Assembly: GCF_000152785.1 (NCBI RefSeq)
Contig: NZ_CH672414.1
Span: 1,354,505-1,418,504, forward strand
Length of the DNA stretch: 64,000 bases
DNA from: Yoonia vestfoldensis SKA53
GTDB taxonomy: Bacteria; Pseudomonadota; Alphaproteobacteria; Rhodobacterales; Rhodobacteraceae
Direction of reading: 5' to 3'
This document shows, one piece after another, positions 29,489 through 38,189 of this stretch. A model generated the notes under the pieces. The model was given only the letters and a program-made list of their open reading frames with translations. It did no database searches and was not told the DNA's origin. Both the position numbers and the translations under genes were made by a program. Every line of letters begins with the position of its first letter. The first letter of the stretch is position 1.

Positions 29489-30172
29489 TCAGTTCGCGGC
29501 AGTGCGAACAGGTTCGCGGTAGAAATGATGCGCGCCGATCGTGGTCGTGCGCGTGAAACTGCGCGACCAGGACGGGTTGACGGCGCGGGTATGGAAATGC
29601 GTCGCACCCCCCGTCAGGTCACGCGGCATGCCAGCAAGCAGGACAGAGGCAATCTTGCCCACACGTTCCCAAGCGACTTGCTCGTTGATCACCTCAGGAT
29701 TGCCGTCGCAATTATAGCTGAACTGGCAGGCGTATTTGCGCCCGGTGCCCTGTTTGACCACACCGCACAAAGATTGCGGGTAAGCGGCACTTTCGACGCG
29801 GTTCAAAATCACCTCGCCAACGGCGAATTGACCGCGCACGGATTCGCCACGCGCCTCGAAATACAGCGCCTCGGCCAGACATTCCCATTGCGCATCACCA
29901 GAAGCGACGGGCAGGCTGTCAAGAAAATCGGTATCATAAATCACGACGGGTGCCGTCGGAATGCCGCGTTCGCTGGCGGGGGGCAGGCTGGTCAATTGCG
30001 CCATGCGCGCTTCGGACAGCACGGAAAGCGCGGACCGCTCCTCTCCCAGAAGACCGGCCAGTCGGCTGGCCATGTCGGTATCAGCACTGTCGGTATCAGC
30101 ACTGGCGTAAACGCCACCGAAGGCAAGTTGTGCGACGACAAAAGCGGCCGCGATTTTCTTCAAAGGCGTCAT
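29489..30172 (-). CDS. SleB-type cell wall hydrolase
   Basis: A 227-residue exported protein with a Hydrolase_2 (SleB) domain, likely a peptidoglycan lytic transglycosylase acting in the periplasm. MTPLKKIAAAFVVAQLAFGGVYASA is the signal peptide, shown by its core FVVAQLAFGGVYA. The catalytic domain starts near residue 97 with CLAEALYFEARGE, including the catalytic Glu, and continues AVGEVILNRVES, YPQSLCGVV, CQFSYNCDG and GATHFHTRAVNPSW. An exact 15-base tandem duplication near the N-terminus (30074-30103) repeats the residues SADTD. Confidence 0.88.
   Translation of the reverse strand: MTPLKKIAAAFVVAQLAFGGVYASADTDSADTDMASRLAGLLGEERSALSVLSEARMAQLTSLPPASERGIPTAPVVIYDTDFLDSLPVASGDAQWECLAEALYFEARGESVRGQFAVGEVILNRVESAAYPQSLCGVVKQGTGRKYACQFSYNCDGNPEVINEQVAWERVGKIASVLLAGMPRDLTGGATHFHTRAVNPSWSRSFTRTTTIGAHHFYREPVRTAAN
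30074..30103. repeat. 15-base tandem duplication inside the SleB-type gene
   Basis: GTCGGTATCAGCACT occurs twice without a gap. It keeps the reading frame and duplicates five residues after the signal peptide. This is a recent local slippage or duplication event. Confidence 0.8.
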
Positions 30173-30338
30173 TCTTCAAACCAAAGAAACCACGCGGTCA
30201 GCCCCGCGGAAGCAGCGCCGTGGTTAGGGCAATACAGACCGAACGTCTACCCCTAGTGGCCATAGCGGCGGAACAACGCCGTTATCGCGTCAAAATATGA
30301 TAAAATCGCACCACATAATGCCCGTCGCGGAAAATGCT

Positions 30339-30354
30339 CCACTATATCTAGTGG
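30339..30354. promoter_or_regulatory. NrdR-like box
   Basis: CCACTATATCTAGTGG agrees at 13 of 16 positions with the NrdR-box pattern ACACTATATATAGTGT and is itself a near-perfect palindrome with six-base arms. It lies two bases beyond the stop of the PPDK-like gene and ~165 bases upstream of the SleB-type hydrolase. NrdR normally represses ribonucleotide reductase genes, and none is in this window. I see no clear second box at the usual three-turn spacing. Confidence 0.45.
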
Positions 30355-30355
30355 C

Positions 30356-32908
30356 TCACGCTTTGGTGATTTTGTCCTTCAGGGCCAGTTGCGCCGCCAT
30401 CAGCCGCGCCCCCGGCACCCGGAACGGCGAACAAGAGACGTAATCGAACTTGTGATCGCGGCAGAATGCGATGGCGCTGCGGCTGCCGCCATGTTCGCCG
30501 CAGATCGACAACACGACATCGGGCCGGCCACGCCGCCCGCGTTCGGCACCCATCGCCACCAATTCGCCCACACCTTCGATGTCGAGCGTGTGAAACGGGT
30601 CTTCGGCATAGACGCCCTGCTGCACATAGGTGGACATGAACCGCCCCGCATCATCGCGCGACAACCCATAAGTCATCTGCGTCAGGTCATTGGTACCAAA
30701 AGACAAAAATTCTGCATGGGCGGCAATATCCTGCGCGCGCAGGGCCGCACGCGGGGTTTCGACCATCACGCCCAAGCGGTAATTCAGCGTCGCTCGCGCC
30801 CGTCCAGCCACCAGATTGGCGACGCTTTCGATGCGGGATTTCATCAGCTCGACTTCGCGCATCGCCGAGACGAGCGGAATCATGATATCGACGGCGGGCG
30901 CGATGCCCTTGGCCCCAACGGCCACCATCGCCTCGAAGATCGCCTGCGCCTGCATGTCGTAAATCTCGGGGATGGCAATTCCCAGCCGAACGCCGCGCAT
31001 CCCCAACATCGGGTTATATTCGCTCAGGGCGGCCACCCGTTCGGCCACTTCGGGCAAAGGCAGCGCCAGTTGTTCGGCCAGATCGCGCATTCCGGCCTTG
31101 TCGGATGGCAGGAATTCATGCAGCGGCGGGTCGAACAGGCGTACGCAGACGCTGCGCCCTTCCATGATGCTGAACAATTCGGCGAAATCCGCGCGCTGCA
31201 TTGGCAGCAGACGGTCGAGCACGGCGCGCCGGTCTTTGCTGCTTTCGGCAAAAATCATCTCGCGCATCACACCCAGACGGTCGCCTTCGAAAAACATATG
31301 TTCGGTGCGGCACAGCCCGATGCCTTCGGCGGCGAAATTGCGCGCGGTCTGCGCATCGGCGGGCGTGTCGGCATTGGCGCGCACGCCGATATCACGGAAC
31401 GTGTCGGCCCATTCCAGCAGGGTCTGGAACGCACCATCGAGCGACGCCTCCAGCATCGGCGGCGCACCGGCCAGCACCTGCCCCGTGGTGCCATCGACGG
31501 TGATGATGTCACCGGCGGCAAAGGTCCGCCCGTCGGGGGCGACAACGCGGCCCGACTTGCGGTCGATCAGCAGGTCAGACGCCCCCACGACGCAAGGCAC
31601 GCCCAGCCCCCGCCCGATCACGGCAGCATGGCTGGTGATGCCACCGCGCATCGTCAGCACGGCGGATGCGGCATGCATCCCGCGGATATCCTCGGGCGTG
31701 GTTTCGCGGCGGACCAGCACACACGCCTCGCCCCGCGCAGCACTGGCCTGCGCCTCGTTCGCGGTCAGCACGATCCGGCCGCTGGCCGCACCGGGGCTGG
31801 CGGCGATCCCTGTCACCAGCACGTTGCGCGGCGCGCTAGGGTCTACCTGCCGGTGCAGCAGTTCCGACAAGGCGACGGGTTCGACACGCAACACCGCATC
31901 CTGCCGGGTGATCACGCCGTCTTCGGCCAAGGCCACGGCGATCCGCACCGAGGCCCGCGACGACCGCTGCACGCGCACGGCATCAAGGATATAAAGCTTG
32001 CCCGCGTCGATGGTGAATTTCACCTGCATTTCCTCGCGCAGATGCTGGCGGCACAGCGCGCCACAATCAAGCAGCTGCGCAAAAGTCTGCGGGCAGCGGT
32101 CCTGCAAGGATGCGCCACGCGGATCACGGGTCAGATAGAGCGCGCCTTCGGCATCGGTCTTGTCCATCTGCGGCACGTTCTGCGCGACATAGCGGCCCGT
32201 GATCCGCGGCGCGCCTGTCGTGCTATCGACGAATTGCACGGTGCCGGTGCCGCATTCGCCCTGCCCCAGCCCCAGCGCCATGGCCTGCACCACCAAACCC
32301 AGCCCCGCATCGACGGGCGCGCCCTTGGCCTGGCGCAACAACCGCGCAGAGGTGCCATCCCAGGCACGTGCCATGGACCGCAACACCTCGGCCAGTTGGA
32401 CGGCGGGGTCTTGCGGGAAAGGCTCATCCGTTTCGGCCTCATAGGCGGCTAGCATCACGCGCAGGGCGCTGGCATCAGCGATATCGGGCAGGTGGAATTC
32501 GTCAGGGTCCAGCCGCGCCACATGCACCGCGTAGGACTGCACGAAACGCAGGTAAAGCCGCGCCGCCGCAGCCTCGCCCATGACCTGCGACATGCTGACA
32601 AAGCGTGCATCATTCATGCCCACATTCAGGATCGCGGATGGCCCGCCCCAATCGGCGCTCTCGCTGGATGGGCGCACGGACAAAAGCGGCTGCGGGTCGA
32701 ACGGCGCCATCAAGGCCGCCATATCGGGCAGATTGCCAAGCGCTGCATCGCGCACCGCATCAAAGGACAAGGCCACGGTGACAGGCACCGGCATCGCGAG
32801 CCGGATCAGCCGTTGGAGGCATTTTGCGCGACCGCCATGCGCCGCGACCGAGACCGGCGCGGTCGGCGTGATCAGCGTCACGCGGTCCTGTTTGATCTGT
32901 TGCTGCAC
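30356..32908 (-). CDS. pyruvate phosphate dikinase homologue with degenerate ATP domain
   Basis: An 850-residue PPDK-family protein. The GTG at 32908 is the only possible start, because a TAA lies four codons upstream. The phosphohistidine domain is intact (MRGGITSHAAVIGRGLGVP near 419, with the catalytic His), and so is the PEP/pyruvate barrel (EGIGLCRTEHMFFEGD near 530, FDPPLHEFLPSDKAG near 591, MVETPRAAL, SFGTNDLTQMTYGLSRDDAG near 745, and ICGEHGGSRSA near 806 with the catalytic Cys). The N-terminal ATP-grasp domain keeps SVR but has GGRAKC for GGKGxN, KFTID for EFTIE and LDAV for LQTR. True PPDK activity is doubtful. Confidence 0.85.
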   Translation of the reverse strand: MQQQIKQDRVTLITPTAPVSVAAHGGRAKCLQRLIRLAMPVPVTVALSFDAVRDAALGNLPDMAALMAPFDPQPLLSVRPSSESADWGGPSAILNVGMNDARFVSMSQVMGEAAAARLYLRFVQSYAVHVARLDPDEFHLPDIADASALRVMLAAYEAETDEPFPQDPAVQLAEVLRSMARAWDGTSARLLRQAKGAPVDAGLGLVVQAMALGLGQGECGTGTVQFVDSTTGAPRITGRYVAQNVPQMDKTDAEGALYLTRDPRGASLQDRCPQTFAQLLDCGALCRQHLREEMQVKFTIDAGKLYILDAVRVQRSSRASVRIAVALAEDGVITRQDAVLRVEPVALSELLHRQVDPSAPRNVLVTGIAASPGAASGRIVLTANEAQASAARGEACVLVRRETTPEDIRGMHAASAVLTMRGGITSHAAVIGRGLGVPCVVGASDLLIDRKSGRVVAPDGRTFAAGDIITVDGTTGQVLAGAPPMLEASLDGAFQTLLEWADTFRDIGVRANADTPADAQTARNFAAEGIGLCRTEHMFFEGDRLGVMREMIFAESSKDRRAVLDRLLPMQRADFAELFSIMEGRSVCVRLFDPPLHEFLPSDKAGMRDLAEQLALPLPEVAERVAALSEYNPMLGMRGVRLGIAIPEIYDMQAQAIFEAMVAVGAKGIAPAVDIMIPLVSAMREVELMKSRIESVANLVAGRARATLNYRLGVMVETPRAALRAQDIAAHAEFLSFGTNDLTQMTYGLSRDDAGRFMSTYVQQGVYAEDPFHTLDIEGVGELVAMGAERGRRGRPDVVLSICGEHGGSRSAIAFCRDHKFDYVSCSPFRVPGARLMAAQLALKDKITKA

Positions 32909-32987
32909 TGCGGCACCGCCTTATTGCGTAGGCGCAGCATAGAACAGGAAATGGCCATGCGTAAAGCCAAGTTGACAGCCAAGGTGT

Positions 32988-35162
32988 CTAGCCTTCAATT
33001 TTTGTCAGATCAGCCACGGACAGACAGATTTTCCTGATCCGTGACAACAGGTTAAGCCTGTTGCGGCGGATCACTTGCCGGTCGTCGTTGACCTGTACAG
33101 CGGTGAAAAATGCATCAATCGGGCCGCGAAGTGCCGCCATAGCGGTCATCGCGGTGCTGAAATCTTCGTCTTTCATCGCCGGCGCGATCTTTGCATCTGC
33201 AGCATCGAGCGCGGCAAACAGCGCCTTTTCGGCACCGTCTTCGGCGAATTTCAGGTCCGCGCCATAGGAATATTCGACCCCGTCCTTGGCCTCGGCCTGC
33301 GTCAGGATGTTATTGGCGCGCTTGAACCCTTGGATCAGGTTTTCGCCATCATCCGTGGCCAGCACATCGGCCAAGGCGCGGGCGCGTTTGACCAACAGGG
33401 TCAGATCGTCGTTGTTCGGCATGGCGATGCAGGCGTCGATGATGTCGTGGCGGATGCCTTGGTCCTTGAGATAGACCTTGAGGCGGTCGTGGAAAAAGGC
33501 GAGCAGGCTGTCGTAATTTGCACCCGCATCATCTGGCACAGTTTCACCAGACTTGAACTCATCAGGAATACGCATCTCGGCAGATACCCGAATATCACGC
33601 AAATTAATCCGCGCCCCATTCTCCAACACCAACCGTATAACGCCCAGCGCCGCGCGGCGCAGCGCAAAGGGGTCCTTGCTCCCCGTCGGCTTTTCGTCAA
33701 TCGCCCAGAACCCCGTCAGCGTGTCGATCTTGTCGGCCAGCGCCACGGCCACCGATACGGGTGCAGTCGGCACGGCGTCCGATGGACCCAGCGGCGAATA
33801 ATGGTCTTGGCAGGCGGCCGCCACCGCCGGATTCAATCCGGCGGCTGTCGCATAATAGCGGCCCATCAGCCCCTGCAATTCAGGAAATTCCCCGACCATT
33901 TCTGATTGCAGATCAGCCTTGGCCACGATTGCTGCCTGTTCGGCCAGATCAGGATCAGCCCCCACATGCGGCGCAATTTCACGCGCGAGGGCTGCGATCC
34001 GCGCGATGCGGTCGGCCTGTGATCCAAGCTTGTTGTGGAAGGTCACATTGGCCAGCCCCGCGCCCATGCCTTCCAGCCCATCGGCCTTGACCGTGCGCAG
34101 GTCGTTTTCCCAAAAGAATTTCGCATCCGACAGCCGCGCCGCCAGCACCTTTTGATTGCCCGCCAGAATGGTCGCACCATGATCGGCGGTGGCCATGTTG
34201 GCCACGGTCACAAAGCGTTCGATCCGGCCCGTTTTCGGATTGCGGACCGAAAAGAATTTCTGGTGTTCCTTCATCGAGGTCTGCAACACCTCGGGCGGCA
34301 GGCCCAGAAAGGCATCGTCAATCCGGCCCAGCAGCACGACAGGCCATTCGACCAGCCCTGCCACCTCGGCCAGCAACCCGCGATCCTCGACCAGTTCCAG
34401 ACCCGATGCAAAGGCCTGCTGGGTCGCGTCGTTCCAGATCACCTCGGCGCGTTCATCGGCGCGCAGGATCACATGGGCGCGTTTCAGTTTCGCCTCGTAA
34501 TCGTCAAAGCCGTTCACGGTGAAGGCATCAGGCGACAGGAACCGGTGGCCGCGCGTGCTGCGCCCTGCGGTGATCGCGTCGATGGTCAGCGGCACAACCT
34601 CGGCGCCTGCTTCATCCGACAACAGGCAGATGATGGATTGCAGCGGGCGCACCCATTTCAGCGCGCCTGTGCCCCAGCGCATGGATTTGGGCCACGGGAA
34701 ATTGCGCACGGTGGCGTCAAGCACTTCTGCGATGATGTCGGCGGCTTTGCGAGGTGGATACTCCAGAACAGCCATCAAGACCCGTTTGCCCTTAAGCTCT
34801 TGCGTCGTAACGAAGCTATCGCCAAATGAAATAACTTCGCCGGCCTTCAGTGCTTCAATCTGCTCATCGTACCATTTGTCCGGGGCCTCCATGCCCAGCC
34901 CCTGAAGATAGCCCTTCAATGCCCTTGGATTAGCATCAATCGGCGGACCCTTCTTTTCTTCCCTAAAAATTGTGCTTTCGGCCGTCAGCCCGTCAATCGC
35001 CAGCGTCAGACGGCGCGGCGTGGCAAAGGCGGCGGCACCGGCATAGGTCAGCCCCGCCTCGACCAGACCGTCCGTGACGAGCTTGCGCAGGTCATCGGCG
35101 GCGCGCGCCTGCATCCGGGCCGGAATTTCCTCGGAGAAAAGTTCAATCAGAAGATCAGGCAT
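32988..35162 (-). CDS. glyS: glycyl-tRNA synthetase beta subunit
   Basis: Large subunit of the alpha2beta2 glycyl-tRNA synthetase, which binds tRNA-Gly. It has 724 residues, the normal length. It begins MPDLLIELFSEEIPARMQ, the family signature, with KSMRWGTGALKWVRPLQSI near 158 (core MRWG-FVRP type), EHQKFFSVRNPKTG near 275, an HD-like central region and a C-terminal helical anticodon-binding part with FFTAVQVNDDRQVIRRNRL near 690. Its ATG shares one base with the stop of the upstream gene (TAATG), showing translational coupling in the glyQ-unknown-glyS operon. Confidence 0.97.
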   Translation of the reverse strand: MPDLLIELFSEEIPARMQARAADDLRKLVTDGLVEAGLTYAGAAAFATPRRLTLAIDGLTAESTIFREEKKGPPIDANPRALKGYLQGLGMEAPDKWYDEQIEALKAGEVISFGDSFVTTQELKGKRVLMAVLEYPPRKAADIIAEVLDATVRNFPWPKSMRWGTGALKWVRPLQSIICLLSDEAGAEVVPLTIDAITAGRSTRGHRFLSPDAFTVNGFDDYEAKLKRAHVILRADERAEVIWNDATQQAFASGLELVEDRGLLAEVAGLVEWPVVLLGRIDDAFLGLPPEVLQTSMKEHQKFFSVRNPKTGRIERFVTVANMATADHGATILAGNQKVLAARLSDAKFFWENDLRTVKADGLEGMGAGLANVTFHNKLGSQADRIARIAALAREIAPHVGADPDLAEQAAIVAKADLQSEMVGEFPELQGLMGRYYATAAGLNPAVAAACQDHYSPLGPSDAVPTAPVSVAVALADKIDTLTGFWAIDEKPTGSKDPFALRRAALGVIRLVLENGARINLRDIRVSAEMRIPDEFKSGETVPDDAGANYDSLLAFFHDRLKVYLKDQGIRHDIIDACIAMPNNDDLTLLVKRARALADVLATDDGENLIQGFKRANNILTQAEAKDGVEYSYGADLKFAEDGAEKALFAALDAADAKIAPAMKDEDFSTAMTAMAALRGPIDAFFTAVQVNDDRQVIRRNRLNLLSRIRKICLSVADLTKIEG

Positions 35163-35683
35163 TATTGCAGGCTTTCGGGTGCTGGGGGGCAGGTGTCAGG
35201 GGCGGGATAGCGGTTGAACACGGCTTCGCCGCAGGCGTTGATCTCGTGCCAGATATAGGCACGCCCGTCAGGGTAAACCGCGATAACGCGGTCGATACCA
35301 TATTGCAGATTGGCGGTCCCAAGATAGGCGGTGGCCAGCCCATCCTGCAGGTCCGCGCCGATCTGGCGGGCGTCGAAACAATCAAACCAGCGCGGCGCGA
35401 TGCGCGGTTCGGCAAAGGGCAAGGGGACAGCGGTCGCCAATGTCGCCGTGTCGATGTCCGTGCTCAGGCAGGCGCGATACCGCAGCGGGCTGGACACCGC
35501 GTCAATGCCAGTGAAATCGCTGAATGGCAGGGTGATCGGCGCGCTGCTATCGGTGGCGGTCAGGGTAATGTCGCCTTGGGCGGCAACAACATCTTCGTAA
35601 TAGGCATAGACCTGCAGGTAATACATCGCCCCACCAAAGACGGCGGCCACCACCAACATCCCCACGATCAATATGCGTGCCAT
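35162..35683 (-). CDS. small membrane-anchored protein between glyQ and glyS (possibly DUF6446)
   Basis: A 173-residue protein of unknown function. [32 protein letters not shown] gives one N-terminal membrane anchor (core ILIVGMLVVAAVFGGAM), with the rest probably periplasmic. The outer part has six Cys (for example YRACLST, RWFDCFDARQIG, NACGEAVF, PDTCPP) and a conserved-looking IDRVIAVYPDGRAYIWHEIN end, shown as VIAVYPDGRAYIWH. Start and stop each share one base with glyQ (TGATG) and glyS (TAATG). I recall such genes as DUF6446 in Rhodobacterales, but cannot confirm it here. Confidence 0.8.
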   Translation of the reverse strand: MARILIVGMLVVAAVFGGAMYYLQVYAYYEDVVAAQGDITLTATDSSAPITLPFSDFTGIDAVSSPLRYRACLSTDIDTATLATAVPLPFAEPRIAPRWFDCFDARQIGADLQDGLATAYLGTANLQYGIDRVIAVYPDGRAYIWHEINACGEAVFNRYPAPDTCPPAPESLQ

Positions 35684-36603
35684 CAGGCGCTGGCCCCCGC
35701 AGCTTCGGTCTGCATGAAAGCATCCGCGCAGGCCTTGGCCAGCGCGCGCACCCGCCCGATATAGGCCTGCCGTTCGGTGACGGAAATCACGCCGCGCGCG
35801 TCCAGCAGGTTGAACAGATGGCTGGCCTTGATGCACTGGTCATAGGCGGGGTGGGCCATGATGATGGCCATGTCCTTTTTGGGGTCATGCGCGGGGGTGG
35901 ACAGGATGCGGTGGCATTCAGCCTCGGCATCCTTGAAATGCTGCAGCAGCATGTCGGTGTCGGCCACATCGAAGTTCCAGCGCGCATATTCCTGTTCGGT
36001 CTGGCAAAAGATGTCGCCATAGCGCAGCGCAATAGGCGCGTCAGGATCGTTGAACGGCATGTCCATCACATGATCCACGCCCAGCACATACATCGCCAGC
36101 CGTTCCAGCCCATAGGTCAATTCGCCCGAGACGGGACGGCAATCATGCCCGCCGACCTGTTGAAAATAGGTGAACTGGCTGACTTCCATCCCGTCGCACC
36201 AAACCTCCCAGCCCAGCCCCCAAGCGCCAAGCGTCGGGCTTTCCCAATCATCCTCGACAAAGCGGATGTCGTGCAGATGCGCATCGATCCCGATGGCGGC
36301 CAGCGACCCCAGATAAAGCTCCTGCAAATCCGGCGGGCTGGGTTTGATCAGCACCTGATATTGGTAATAATGCTGCAACCGGTTGGGGTTTTCACCATAG
36401 CGCCCGTCGGTCGGGCGGCGGGACGGTTGCACATAAGCGGCAGCCCAGGGTTTGGACCCCAGCGCGCGCAGGGTCGTGGCGGGGTGAAAGGTACCTGCAC
36501 CGACTTCGATGTCATAGGGTTGCAGGATCGCACAGCCCTTGGCCGCCCAATAGGACTGTAGCCGCAGGATGATTTCCTGAAAACTGCGCGGTTTGTCGGA
36601 CAT
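35683..36603 (-). CDS. glyQ: glycyl-tRNA synthetase alpha subunit
   Basis: Catalytic class II subunit that activates glycine. It has 306 residues from ATG 36603, which has GAGGG six bases upstream; the longer open frame reaching 36747 would read into trkH and is rejected. Typical segments are [20 protein letters not shown] near 9 (core [11 protein letters not shown]), [22 protein letters not shown] with the HPATTLR-type motif, the motif 2 region [21 protein letters not shown] (core [14 protein letters not shown]) near 60, and [15 protein letters not shown] near 166. It overlaps the next gene by one base. Confidence 0.97.
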   Translation of the reverse strand: MSDKPRSFQEIILRLQSYWAAKGCAILQPYDIEVGAGTFHPATTLRALGSKPWAAAYVQPSRRPTDGRYGENPNRLQHYYQYQVLIKPSPPDLQELYLGSLAAIGIDAHLHDIRFVEDDWESPTLGAWGLGWEVWCDGMEVSQFTYFQQVGGHDCRPVSGELTYGLERLAMYVLGVDHVMDMPFNDPDAPIALRYGDIFCQTEQEYARWNFDVADTDMLLQHFKDAEAECHRILSTPAHDPKKDMAIIMAHPAYDQCIKASHLFNLLDARGVISVTERQAYIGRVRALAKACADAFMQTEAAGASA

Positions 36604-36659
36604 GGGCACCCTCGTTTGCATCTTGGGCGTCACATAGGCCCCGCTGCGGCAAGGGTCAA

Positions 36660-38108
36660 TCAGTTGCGCCAGAAGCGGACCGAGATGATGGTCAGCACGA
36701 CCATCACTTCGAGCCTGCCGATGAACATCGCGATCGCCAATATCCATTTGGCGGGATCGTTGATATTTGCGAAATTGCCCGCCGGTCCAATCTCTGACCC
36801 AAGGCCGGGGCCGATATTGGCAATCGCCGTCGCCGCCCCTGACAGCGAGGTGATAAAATCCAGCCCGGTCAGCCCCAGCAGTACCGTGATGATCCCCAAC
36901 AGCGACACGAAGGCCACGAAAAAGGCGATGACCGAATTGATGACATCATCCCCGATCGGGCGGCCTTCGAACCGCGGGGCGAAAACGCCATGCGGGCTGT
37001 GGATCTGGCGGACCTGGCTTTTGATCGCAGCAAACAGGATCTGGTAGCGGAACACCTTGACCGAACAGGCGGTGGACCCGGCACAGCCACCGATCAGCCC
37101 GATGAAGAAAAAGGCGACGACAGGAAACGTGCCCCATGTCATGTAATCCGCGCTGGCATAGCCGGTGCCGGACATGATCGACACGATATTGAACATCGCC
37201 TCGCGAAAGGCCAGCTCGGTCCAAGCGCCTTCGCGCGCCCAAAGCCAGGCCGTCATCAACATGATGAACAAGCCCAGCAGGGCAAAGAAAACCCTGATCT
37301 GGCTGTCGCGCCACAATGGCACGGCCGTGCCGGCCAATAATTGTACATAGCGCACAAAGGGCAATGCCGCGAGGATCATGAACACCACTGCGGTGTAATG
37401 GATGCCCGCGTTGAACGCGCCAAAGGAAGTGTCGGTTGTCGCCATGCCACCCGTCGAAACCGTCGTCAACGCATGCACGAACGCATCGAAAGGCGTCATG
37501 CCCAAGGCTGCATAGATCAGCCCGCAGGCCATTGTCAGCACCAGATAGATCACCGAAATCTGGCTTGCGATCTGGCCTGCACGCGGCAGGATTTTTCCCA
37601 TGGTTTCAAAAGCTTCTGAACGGAAAATCTGCATCCCGCCGACCCGCAATTCGGGCAGGAACACCATCGCAACCACAATAATCCCGATCCCGCCCAGCCA
37701 TTGCAGCAGCCCGCGCCACAACAGTAAGCCAGCAGGCAAAGTTTCGAGCTGGGTAAAGGTCGTGGCTCCGGTCGTTGTCAGCGCGGACATGGCCTCGAAA
37801 AAGGCATCGGTCAGGGATGCCTCGGTCGCCCCCAGAATGAACGGGATCGCCCCGAACAATGGCAAGGTCAGCCAGACAAGCGAGGTCAGCAGAAACGTCT
37901 GACGCAGGCTTAGCCCCGCCGTCACGCCATTGGCGCAGGCCAGCGCCAGCAAGCCCCCCGTCAGGATCGTCACGATCGCGCTTTCAAAAAAGACGAACCA
38001 ATGCCGGTCACCTGCCAGCAGGTCGGCCGCCAGCGGCACCAGCATCGTCACCCCGAGCGAGGCAATCAACAGGCCGATCACATATCCAACAGGGCGCAGA
38101 TCAAACAT
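36660..38108 (-). CDS. trkH: Trk-type potassium uptake protein TrkH
   Basis: Potassium-translocating subunit of the Trk system, 482 residues from ATG 38108. An upstream extension of the frame lacks similarity. Four pore-helix/membrane repeats are visible; selectivity-filter-like segments are [10 protein letters not shown] near 107, [18 protein letters not shown] near 218 (core [10 protein letters not shown]), [12 protein letters not shown] near 315 and [14 protein letters not shown] near 430. [22 protein letters not shown] near 346 is the usual [14 protein letters not shown] stretch. It is divergent from the photolyase-like gene. glyQ follows after 56 bases, so read-through is possible. Confidence 0.93.
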   Translation of the reverse strand: MFDLRPVGYVIGLLIASLGVTMLVPLAADLLAGDRHWFVFFESAIVTILTGGLLALACANGVTAGLSLRQTFLLTSLVWLTLPLFGAIPFILGATEASLTDAFFEAMSALTTTGATTFTQLETLPAGLLLWRGLLQWLGGIGIIVVAMVFLPELRVGGMQIFRSEAFETMGKILPRAGQIASQISVIYLVLTMACGLIYAALGMTPFDAFVHALTTVSTGGMATTDTSFGAFNAGIHYTAVVFMILAALPFVRYVQLLAGTAVPLWRDSQIRVFFALLGLFIMLMTAWLWAREGAWTELAFREAMFNIVSIMSGTGYASADYMTWGTFPVVAFFFIGLIGGCAGSTACSVKVFRYQILFAAIKSQVRQIHSPHGVFAPRFEGRPIGDDVINSVIAFFVAFVSLLGIITVLLGLTGLDFITSLSGAATAIANIGPGLGSEIGPAGNFANINDPAKWILAIAMFIGRLEVMVVLTIISVRFWRN

Positions 38109-38159
38109 GCCGCAGCGTTGGACCGCGCCTGCGCCGCTGTCAAGAACGGGCGCCATTGA

Positions 38160-38178
38160 AACCCGCAAGGCGCGGGTT
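38160..38178. other. inverted repeat in the trkH/photolyase divergent gap
   Basis: AACCCGC and GCGGGTT flank AAGGC. The site is 12 bases before the photolyase-like ATG and 52 before trkH. It could be an operator or a leader hairpin; there is no T-tract. Confidence 0.3.
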
Positions 38179-38189
38179 AATTGGCACGC

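Noticed and set aside
30389..32452. A 687-codon open frame on the plus strand, antisense to the PPDK-like gene
   Set aside because: It is a high-GC shadow: no recognisable domain, His/Arg/Gln-rich composition, and the opposite frame has clear PPDK motifs.
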